From the NCBI GenBank assembly GCA_938014945.1, contig CALLQH010000210.1:1-11891 (forward strand): a stretch of DNA of 11,891 nt. Direction: 5' to 3'. Below the pieces are notes generated by a model. That model saw only the letters and a program-made list of their open reading frames with translations. It did not search any database and was not told where the DNA came from. Shown in pieces: positions 6,215 through 11,891 of this stretch. The first letter of the stretch is position 1. Each line of letters starts with the position of its first letter. This DNA is from an uncultured bacterium. GTDB lineage: Bacteria; Pseudomonadota; Alphaproteobacteria; SP197. The position numbers and the translations under genes are program-made.

Positions 6215-7717
6215 ATGGCGCGTATCGCAGTCGGCGGTTTCCAGCACGAGACCAACACCTTCGCCTCGACCAACGCGACCTTCGCGGATTTCGAGATGGC
6301 CGACGCCTGGCCCGGCCTGGTGCGCGGGCCGGAAATGATGGACGCGGTGGCGGGCATCAACCTTTCCCTGTGGGGCTTCATCGAAGCCGCTCGCGCCGAT
6401 GGCCATGAACTGGTGCCGCTCGTCTGGGGTTCGGCCGAACCCTCGTCCTACGTCACCGAGGATGCCTTCGAGCGCATCACGGGCATGATGGTGGAGGAAC
6501 TGCAGGCCGCGGGCACCGTCGATGCGGTCTTCCTCGACCTGCATGGCGCCATGGCCGTCGAGCATTTCCAGGACGGCGAGGGCGAGACCCTGGCGCGGGT
6601 GCGCAAGGTGATCGGCCCCAACGTGCCCCTTGTCCACAGCCTGGATCTCCACGCCAACGTCACCGAGCAGATGGTTGCGGTGGGCGATGCCATGTCGATC
6701 TACCGCACCTATCCCCATATCGACTTGGAGCAGACCGGCCATCGCGTCTATGGCCTGCTGCAGCGCCTGCTTGCGGGCGAAAAGCTGCACAAGGCGTTCG
6801 CCAAATCGCCCTTCCTGGTGCCGCTCACCGCGCAGTGGACCGATGCCAAGCCCAATCGCGGTTTCTACGACATGATCACCGGGCTGGAGCTGGAAGGCAC
6901 GGCCTGCGTCGATCTGGCGCTTGCCTTCCCGCCCGCCGACATCCGCGAATGCGGCCCGGCCGCCGTCGCCTACGATCCCGATCCGGCGGTCGCCCAGCGT
7001 GCGGTCGACATGGTCATGGGCGCCTTCATGGATGCCGAGGGCGATTTCGACAATGCGATGCTGAGCGAGGACGCGGCGGTGCAGGCCGCCATGGCCGCGC
7101 CGGCCGGTCCCATCGTGCTGGCCGACGCCCAGGACAATCCAGGTGCCGGCGGCACCTCCGACACCGTCGGTGTGCTCGAGGCGCTGGTAAGGAACCATGC
7201 CCGCAAGGCCGCATTGGGCCTGCTTTGGGATGCCGAGGTGGCGCGCGAGGCCCATGCCCAGGGCGTGGGCGCGGAGTTCGACGCGCCGCTCGGCGGCAAG
7301 TCGGGCCGCCCCGGCCAGCGTCCCATGCGCGCGCGGTTCAAGGTGGAGGCGCTGAGCAACGGCATCTTCCCCTGCACCGGCGAGATGTACCGCGGCGCGA
7401 CGGCCCACCTCGGACCGACGGCTGTCCTCTCCGTCGTGGGCGCCGATTGCGACGTGAAGGTCGTTGTCTCCAGCCACCGGTTTCAGAATCTGGATCAGGC
7501 CTGCTTCCGCCACATCGGCATCGAGCCGACCGAGCAGAAGATCCTGGTGGTCAAGAGCACGGTTCATTTCCGCGCCGACTACGATCCCATCGCAAAACGC
7601 ACCATCGTGGTGGAATCGCCGGGTGAGCATCCCTGCCGCCTGGTTGGCCTCGACTACCGCCACCTGCGTGAGGGCGTACGCCTGGAACCCAACGGCCCCG
7701 AACACCGCCGCGGCTGA
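6215..7717 (+). CDS. M81-family (MlrC-type) metallohydrolase
   Basis: This 500-residue protein belongs to the M81 family, named for MlrC, which cleaves linearised microcystin and Adda-type peptides. The N-terminus GGFQHETNTF (HETN at 11-14) is the family signature. It is followed by FLDLHGAM (D108, H110) and SLDLHANVTEQM (D144, H146), and then YRTYPHID (H168). The D144/H146/H168 spacing equals the D-H-H zinc site reported for MlrC. The C-terminal domain contains ADAQDNPGAGGTSDT (D304 onward), typical of the MlrC_C domain. Length fits the family. No signal peptide is seen. A strong GGGAGGA ribosome-binding site (6204-6210) precedes the ATG at 6215. M81 proteins are widespread in proteobacteria that never see microcystin, so the natural role is probably hydrolysis of a small peptide-like or amide compound. 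The gene sits 62 bases after the FrhB-like gene and 15 bases before the dehydrogenase gene. Confidence 0.9.
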   Translation: MARIAVGGFQHETNTFASTNATFADFEMADAWPGLVRGPEMMDAVAGINLSLWGFIEAARADGHELVPLVWGSAEPSSYVTEDAFERITGMMVEELQAAGTVDAVFLDLHGAMAVEHFQDGEGETLARVRKVIGPNVPLVHSLDLHANVTEQMVAVGDAMSIYRTYPHIDLEQTGHRVYGLLQRLLAGEKLHKAFAKSPFLVPLTAQWTDAKPNRGFYDMITGLELEGTACVDLALAFPPADIRECGPAAVAYDPDPAVAQRAVDMVMGAFMDAEGDFDNAMLSEDAAVQAAMAAPAGPIVLADAQDNPGAGGTSDTVGVLEALVRNHARKAALGLLWDAEVAREAHAQGVGAEFDAPLGGKSGRPGQRPMRARFKVEALSNGIFPCTGEMYRGATAHLGPTAVLSVVGADCDVKVVVSSHRFQNLDQACFRHIGIEPTEQKILVVKSTVHFRADYDPIAKRTIVVESPGEHPCRLVGLDYRHLREGVRLEPNGPEHRRG

Positions 7718-7732
7718 ACCCGGAGAACCATC

Positions 7733-8482
7733 ATGAGCAAGACCGTCATCGTCACCGGCGCCAGCCGAGGCATCGGCGCCGCCATCGCCCGCCAGGCCGG
7801 CGCCAAGGGCTGGCGCGTCTGCGTCAACTACAACGGCTCACCCGACAAGGCGGCCGAGGTCGCCAGGGCGGTCGAGGCCGCGGGCGGGCAGGCGATGACC
7901 TTCAAGGCGAGCCAGGGCGTGGAGGCCGAACTGGTCGCCATGTTCGAGGCGGTGGATGCAAAGTGGGGGGCGCCGGATGCGGTGATCAACAACGCCGGCA
8001 TCGATCATGAGGCCGACTTCGCCGACACCACCTGGGAGAACTATCTCAAGGTCTTCAACGTCAACATCCTGGGCCTGATGGCGAGCTGCCGCGAGGCGGT
8101 CAGGCGCATGTCGACCAAACGCGGCGGCAAGGGCGGGGCGATCGTCAACATCGGTTCCATCTCCGCGCGCACAGGCGGCCTGCCGGGCGACGTCATCTAC
8201 ACGGCGACCAAGGGTGCGGTGGATTCCTTCACCCTGGGCCTGGCCAAGGAGGTCGGGCCGCAGGGCATTCGCGTCACCTGCGTGCGGCCCGGCGTCATCG
8301 AGACCGACATCTTCGCGGGCAATGCCTTCGGCATCGAGCAGGTCAAGGAACTGGCGCGCACCAACTCGCCGCTGCAGCGCATCGGTCAGCCCGACGAGGT
8401 TGCGGCCATGGCGATCTTCCTTGCCTCCGACGACGCCTCGTTCTGCACCGGCATGTGCTACGACGTGAACGGCGGGCGCTGA
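7733..8482 (+). CDS. SDR-family NAD(P)-dependent oxidoreductase
   Basis: This 249-residue protein is a classical short-chain dehydrogenase/reductase with a Rossmann fold. The cofactor motif TGASRGIG is at residues 8-15 and NNAG at 86-89. The catalytic set is S142 (NIGSIS), Y156 and K160 (YTATK), with N110 in FNVNILG probably completing the tetrad. The C-terminal segment RPGVIETDIF and the closing FLASDDASFCTGMCYDVNGG are typical of FabG-like SDRs. The substrate, presumably a hydroxy or keto intermediate, cannot be told from sequence. The ATG at 7733 follows GGAGA at 7722-7726 with seven bases between. The gaps are 15 bases to the M81 gene and six to the next gene, so it is co-transcribed. Length is normal and nothing is truncated. 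Confidence 0.93.
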   Translation: MSKTVIVTGASRGIGAAIARQAGAKGWRVCVNYNGSPDKAAEVARAVEAAGGQAMTFKASQGVEAELVAMFEAVDAKWGAPDAVINNAGIDHEADFADTTWENYLKVFNVNILGLMASCREAVRRMSTKRGGKGGAIVNIGSISARTGGLPGDVIYTATKGAVDSFTLGLAKEVGPQGIRVTCVRPGVIETDIFAGNAFGIEQVKELARTNSPLQRIGQPDEVAAMAIFLASDDASFCTGMCYDVNGGR

Positions 8483-8485
8483 GGG
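8481..8485 (+). promoter_or_regulatory. Ribosome-binding site deciding the GTG start at 8489
   Basis: GAGGG overlaps the last two bases of the SDR stop codon (TGA at 8480-8482) and sits three bases before GTG at 8489. The sulfotransferase motif begins only ten residues into the protein, so a downstream start would damage it. The arrangement suggests coupled translation. Confidence 0.55.
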
Positions 8486-8488
8486 ATC

Positions 8489-9322
8489 GTGGCCAGCCGT
8501 TTCGTCTTCACCATCACCACCGGGCGCAGCGGCTCGGCCTATCTCGCCGAACTGCTGGGCAGCAACCTGGAGGACGCCGCGGTCTTTCACGAGCGCACGG
8601 GCTGGCTCAACTTCGGCGTGGTGACGCCGGATCTTTCCGACTTCACGGTCTTCAACAGCGTCGGCAATGTCCCGAAGGTTCAGGCCTTCTGGAAACGCAA
8701 GCTGGATCGCGATCTCGCCGGACCCAAACGGGTTCATGCCGAGGCTTCGCACCTGCTGGCCAAGGCGGGGCTTCTGGAGAACATCGGCCTGCTGACCGGG
8801 CAGGGCGCCACGGTCGAGGTGATCATCCTGCAACGCGATGTGCTGGCGACCCTGTGGAGCTTCTACAACCGCTTCGATTTCGTGAACAACGGCCTCTCCT
8901 GGGCCTTCTATCTCGATCTCAACTATCCCAACGTCATCGTCGATGGCGCCCCCTTCCGTTCCCAGGGCGTGGCGGGGCGCGCCCTCTGGTACATCATCGA
9001 GATGCGCGTGCGCGCGGCCTACTATCGCCACCTGCTGGCCGACCATGCGGGCCTGCGCTTTCATACCGTCGATCTCAAGGAGATCGCGGATCAGAAGGGC
9101 GCTCAGGCGCTCTTCGATGCCATGGAACTGGCGCCCACCAAGCCGGTCGTCTGCCCGCCGCCGCGCAACGAAAGCACGCAGAACTTCTTCGGCGAGAAGG
9201 AGAAGGATGCGCTCGCCCAGCTCGCCGCCCGCTTCTCCTTCGACGAGGAGGAACTGGCGCTTTCGTACCTGCGCTCCGGCAACCGCCTCGCAAACGGCAG
9301 ACGGCCCGCCAAGAGCGGGTAG
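8489..9322 (+). CDS. Sulfotransferase-fold (P-loop) protein
   Basis: This 277-residue protein starts at GTG six bases after the SDR stop. The N-terminal strand and loop VFTITTGRSGSAYLAELL (residues 6-23) match the 5'-phosphosulfate-binding loop of PAPS-dependent sulfotransferases. VIILQRDVLATLWSFYNRF carries R116 and S124, with the R-x7-S spacing of the 3'-phosphate-binding motif. No signal peptide or transmembrane helix is visible, so it is probably cytosolic. The acceptor is unknown; it could be a small molecule, a lipid or a carbohydrate. Some bacterial proteins with this fold lack proven activity. Tight coupling to the SDR suggests it acts on a product or analogue of the same pathway, which is inference. 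A sulfate-group transferase in an apparent breakdown operon is unexpected. Confidence is good for the fold, low for the substrate. Confidence 0.75.
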   Translation: MASRFVFTITTGRSGSAYLAELLGSNLEDAAVFHERTGWLNFGVVTPDLSDFTVFNSVGNVPKVQAFWKRKLDRDLAGPKRVHAEASHLLAKAGLLENIGLLTGQGATVEVIILQRDVLATLWSFYNRFDFVNNGLSWAFYLDLNYPNVIVDGAPFRSQGVAGRALWYIIEMRVRAAYYRHLLADHAGLRFHTVDLKEIADQKGAQALFDAMELAPTKPVVCPPPRNESTQNFFGEKEKDALAQLAARFSFDEEELALSYLRSGNRLANGRRPAKSG

Positions 9323-9383
9323 CAACTCTTCCTCCGGCTTGCTATCAGGGGATGTGTCGGTGGGATCGGATCGGAGGAACCCC

Positions 9384-10238
9384 ATGCGCGCCCACCCGAT
9401 TCTGATCGTTCTGGCCTGCTGCCTGCTGGCGGCCTGTGCCTCAGGCGGCGGCAGCCGCGAGCCGATGGTGCAGGCCTTTGCCGATGAGAACAGCACAGAC
9501 GGCGTCGTGCCGCTCTCTCAGGCGATCGCCACCGCCTTGCCCGATCCGGCATCCCCCATCGTGATGATCTACAACCACGGCACGGACTGGGGCGGCCATT
9601 TCCAGGATTGCGACCCTCGCAGCATGCCGAGCTTCCTCAAGCGCTGGTCACGCAAGGGGCTGGGCGGTCGCGAAGTCGTCGTGCTTTATCTCTGCACGCA
9701 GGAGGTGGAGGACCGCTTCGTCATGGGCAAGGCGCGCTCCCAGGAGAACGAAGCCCTGCTCGATCGCCTGATCGCCGCCGGCGTGCCGCCGCGCGATATC
9801 TTCCTGCTCGGCCATTCCGGCGGGGCGAGCACTTCGCTGCTCACGGCCGAGCGTGCGCCCACGAAGTTCAACTCCGCCATCGTCAGTGCTCCAGGTTATG
9901 GCTTTGCCTGGCTCGAGACCGAGGGCGAGAGCTACGCATGGATGCCGGTGGAATACGACAAGTGGCGCCGCCGCCTGGAGAACGCCGATGACATGTCGGC
10001 GCTGGTGTTTCTCTATGAAGGAGACATCTATGCGCCGCCGGGGGATGCGCTGTTCCTTGGCAATAAGACGAACGTCGAGGTGGTGACGGTCCGCGACGAA
10101 GACGGCGACGGCAGGTTGTGCAGGGACGAGCCCGAGCCCCACTTCTACTGGTGGAGCTTCTGTTTTCGCACGGGGCAACTCGAGGAAGTCGAGGCTTTCG
10201 TGCTGGATCGCCTTGAACACCGGGCCTGGCTCCCCTAA
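9384..10238 (+). CDS. Predicted lipoprotein, alpha/beta-hydrolase fold, with EF-hand-like loop
   Basis: The frame starts at the ATG at 9384, behind GGAGG at 9373-9377, giving 284 residues. Longer upstream starts in this frame run through the sulfotransferase gene and are spurious. The N-terminus is a lipoprotein signal: hydrophobic ILIVLACCLLAAC with lipobox L15-A16-A17-C18 and a Ser/Gly-rich linker after it. The mature protein would be anchored to a membrane facing the periplasm. GHSGGAS holds the nucleophile candidate S145. YNHGTDWGG (about 63-71) may form the oxyanion region, and H253 (EPEPHFYWW) is the likely catalytic histidine. D238-E249 (DEDGDGRLCRDE) matches a 12-residue EF-hand calcium loop, with D at 1, 3 and 5, G at 6, L at 8 and E at 12. 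I do not recognise a named family; esterase, amidase or peptidase activity is possible. The gap from the sulfotransferase gene is 61 bases, so it may have its own control. Confidence 0.8.
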   Translation: MRAHPILIVLACCLLAACASGGGSREPMVQAFADENSTDGVVPLSQAIATALPDPASPIVMIYNHGTDWGGHFQDCDPRSMPSFLKRWSRKGLGGREVVVLYLCTQEVEDRFVMGKARSQENEALLDRLIAAGVPPRDIFLLGHSGGASTSLLTAERAPTKFNSAIVSAPGYGFAWLETEGESYAWMPVEYDKWRRRLENADDMSALVFLYEGDIYAPPGDALFLGNKTNVEVVTVRDEDGDGRLCRDEPEPHFYWWSFCFRTGQLEEVEAFVLDRLEHRAWLP

Positions 10239-10265
10239 CGATGCATCCGCATCAGCAACGGGGGA
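10231..10265 (+). other. Hairpin potential covering the start region of the CoA-synthetase gene
   Basis: GATGC at 10240-10244 can pair with GCATC at 10249-10253 around a four-base loop. Outside it, TCCCC at 10231-10235 can pair with GGGGA at 10261-10265, which is the ribosome-binding site for the GTG at 10270. No T-run follows, so it is unlikely to be a terminator. The left arm lies in the last codons of the lipoprotein gene, so a terminating ribosome could open the structure. Confidence 0.3.
10260..10265 (+). promoter_or_regulatory. Ribosome-binding site for the GTG start at 10270
   Basis: GGGGGA lies four bases before GTG at 10270. The nearby ATG at 10241 is in another frame, so GTG is the best start that keeps the full CoA-binding domain. 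Confidence 0.5.
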
Positions 10266-10269
10266 CCAG

Positions 10270-11891
10270 GTGGCATTCCAGAGGACGCGTATCGACCATC
10301 GGCTATCGCCGCTTCTGACCCCCCGTTCCGTCGCCGTGGTCGGCGCCTCGCCCCGTGAGGGCAGCACGGGCCTCACCATCATGCAGACCCTGGCCGGCCT
10401 CGATTTCGACGGCCCGGTCTTTGCGGTCAATCCGCGCTACGAGGAGATCGACGGCCAGCCCTGTTATCCCTCCCTTGCCGATCTGCCCCGGAAGGTCGAT
10501 CTGGCCGTGCTCGCGGTTTCCGACGAACGCATCGAGGAAGCCCTGCGTCTGGCCATCGAGGCGGGCGCGGGAGCGGCCAGCATCTTCGCCAGCTGCGTCA
10601 TCGACGAGAGCGGTTCGCCCCGTCTGGCCGATCGCCTTTCCGCGATGGCGAAGGAAGCCCGCCTGCCGATCAACGGCGGCAATTGCATGGGCTACTGCAA
10701 CTACGAAGCCCGCATCCGCATCAACTCCTATCCCTTCGCCGACCGCGATCCCGGCGGCATCACCTTCCTTGCCCAGTCGGGTTCGGTCTTCGGCGCCATC
10801 ACCGGCAGCAGCCCGCGCCTGGGCCTCAACTTCGCGGTCTCCTGCGGGCGCGAGCTGTCGACCTCCGTCGCCGACTACATGGACTATGCGCTGGAGCTGG
10901 AATCGACCCGCGTCATCGGCATGTTCCTGGAAACCGTGCGTGATCCCGAGGGTTTCGTTGCCGCCCTGCAGAAGGCCGATGCCCGCGGCGTGCCCGTGGT
11001 CGCGGTCAAGGCCGGGCGCACGGAGACGGCCGCGCGCATGGCGGTCAGCCATTCCGGGGCTCTGGCGGGCGACGATGCCGCCTATGATGCGCTCTTCCGC
11101 CGCTACGGTGTGCTGCGTTGTGATTCGCTCGATGACCTCGCGGCCTCCATGCTGCTGATGGAGCGCGCGGGCGATGTCGGCCCCGGGGGGTTGGCGACGA
11201 TCCACGATTCCGGCGGCGAGCGTGAACTGGTGGTCGATGCGGCCGAGGCGGCGGGGGTGCCCTTCGCGCACATCGGGCCGGCCACCCGCGCCCGCCTGGA
11301 GGAGCGTCTGGACTTCGGCCTGGAGCCGGAGAATCCCTGCGATGCCTTCGGCACCGGGCGCGATCACGACGGCATCATGCGCGATTGTTTCGCCGCCCTG
11401 ATGGCAGACGACGATACCGCGCTCGGCGTGTTCTTCCTCGATGTGAACCAGCACAACAGCTACAGCATCGCCTGCGTCGAGGCCTGCGTGGCGGCTGCAG
11501 CGACGACCACCAAGCCGGTGGCGCTGGCGACCAACTACTGCGGCGTCGATCACCGGGAACTCGCCACGGACCTGACGCGCAAGGGCATCCCGGTGCTCGA
11601 CGGCACCGAACCGACGCTGAGGGCCGTGGCCAACGCCTTCGCCCGCCGCGACCATCGCAGCCACCCGCGAGAGGCCGCGCCGCCGCCCAATGCCGCGGCG
11701 CCCCGCTGGCGCAAGCGTCTTGCCGAGGGCGCGCCGCTCGATGAGGCCGAGGCGCTGACCCTGCTTGCCGACTACGGCATCGGTGTTTTGCCCCATCGGA
11801 TCGTCGAGAGCAAAGCCGAGGCCGTGGCCGCCGCAGCCGAGCTTGGCCTTCCGGTGGTGATCAAGACCGCCATGCCCGGCATCGCGCACAA
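10270..11891 (+). CDS. NDP-forming acyl-CoA synthetase / acetate-CoA ligase family protein (3' partial)
   Basis: The frame is open from GTG at 10270 to the right edge, 540 codons with no stop. Family members with fused ATP-grasp domains are near 700 residues. Residues 18-110 form a CoA-binding Rossmann domain (SVAVVGASPREGSTGLTIM, GPVFAVNPRYEEIDG). Next come the ligase-CoA domains: PINGGNCMGYCNYEAR, FLAQSGSVFGAI, and VKAGRTETAARMAVSHSGALAGDDA. H261 of that last motif aligns with the phosphorylated histidine of succinyl-CoA synthetase alpha and ADP-forming acetyl-CoA synthetase. HDSGGERELVVDAAE follows. The last visible part, about 485 onward (LAEGAPLDEAEALTLLADYGIGVLPHRIV, then LGLPVVIKTAMPG), is the beginning of the ATP-grasp domain. 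The enzyme interconverts an acid, CoA and ATP with acyl-CoA, ADP and phosphate. The acid is unknown; in context it could be a product of the upstream hydrolases (inference). It lies 31 bases after the lipoprotein stop. Confidence 0.88.
   Translation, partial: MAFQRTRIDHRLSPLLTPRSVAVVGASPREGSTGLTIMQTLAGLDFDGPVFAVNPRYEEIDGQPCYPSLADLPRKVDLAVLAVSDERIEEALRLAIEAGAGAASIFASCVIDESGSPRLADRLSAMAKEARLPINGGNCMGYCNYEARIRINSYPFADRDPGGITFLAQSGSVFGAITGSSPRLGLNFAVSCGRELSTSVADYMDYALELESTRVIGMFLETVRDPEGFVAALQKADARGVPVVAVKAGRTETAARMAVSHSGALAGDDAAYDALFRRYGVLRCDSLDDLAASMLLMERAGDVGPGGLATIHDSGGERELVVDAAEAAGVPFAHIGPATRARLEERLDFGLEPENPCDAFGTGRDHDGIMRDCFAALMADDDTALGVFFLDVNQHNSYSIACVEACVAAAATTTKPVALATNYCGVDHRELATDLTRKGIPVLDGTEPTLRAVANAFARRDHRSHPREAAPPPNAAAPRWRKRLAEGAPLDEAEALTLLADYGIGVLPHRIVESKAEAVAAAAELGLPVVIKTAMPGIAH

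Noticed and set aside
6041..7705. Long open frame on the - strand, 554 codons, opposite the M81 gene
   Set aside because: No motifs; its composition is that of an antisense shadow, while the M81 zinc motifs are intact on the + strand.
8943..9383. In-frame N-terminal extension of the lipoprotein gene
   Set aside because: It overlaps the sulfotransferase gene and would bury the lipoprotein signal. The ATG at 9384 has its own GGAGG and a proper lipobox.
7838..9496. Long open frame on the - strand, 552 codons, opposite the SDR and sulfotransferase genes
   Set aside because: It crosses three + strand genes with clear motifs and shows no recognisable protein family.
10239..10269. Rho-independent terminator after the lipoprotein gene
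   Set aside because: The stem is short and no T-run follows, so termination is not supported.
10303..11889. Open frame on the - strand, 528 codons, at the right edge
   Set aside because: The + strand frame from 10270 reads as an acyl-CoA synthetase without a stop to the window end, so the - strand frame is its shadow.

Overview
The window is about two-thirds G+C by eye. It carries ten densely packed genes, all on the + strand, with no gap between genes longer than 74 bases. Codon use, GTG starts and gene style suggest a high-GC alphaproteobacterium, perhaps Rhodospirillales or Hyphomicrobiales, but no rRNA or marker gene is present to fix this. No tRNA, rRNA, CRISPR array, insertion sequence or phage gene was seen. 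The first and last genes are cut by the window edges.

Layout. Positions 1-1577 encode the two membrane permeases of a branched-chain-amino-acid-type (HAAT) ABC transporter, LivH (5' end missing) and LivM. Positions 1652-7717 hold four enzymes. These are an M19-family dipeptidase-like metalloenzyme, a large protein resembling the catalytic subunit of N,N-dimethylformamidase, an FrhB-like flavin/iron-sulfur oxidoreductase, and an M81 (MlrC-type) metallohydrolase. Positions 7733-9322 hold a short-chain dehydrogenase and a sulfotransferase-fold protein. Positions 9384-10238 encode a predicted lipoprotein alpha/beta hydrolase with an EF-hand-like loop. From 10270 to the right edge runs an NDP-forming acyl-CoA synthetase-like protein, still open at the window end.

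How they may work together (inference). The transporter permeases are followed, with tiny gaps or an overlap, by three different metal-dependent C-N bond hydrolase families and two redox enzymes, and further on by a CoA ligase. This looks like an uptake-and-breakdown operon for a small amide, peptide-like or N-substituted compound: import, amide hydrolysis, oxidation or reduction of the product, then CoA-linked entry to central metabolism. The substrate cannot be read from the sequence. The transporter ATPases (LivG, LivF) and binding protein (LivK) are not in the window and may lie upstream.

Most unusual points: a dimethylformamidase-type large subunit with no small-subunit gene beside it; an M19 enzyme lacking one canonical zinc ligand; an F420-hydrogenase-beta-like protein in what appears to be a proteobacterial catabolic operon; and a lipoprotein hydrolase with a textbook EF-hand loop placed just before its probable catalytic histidine.
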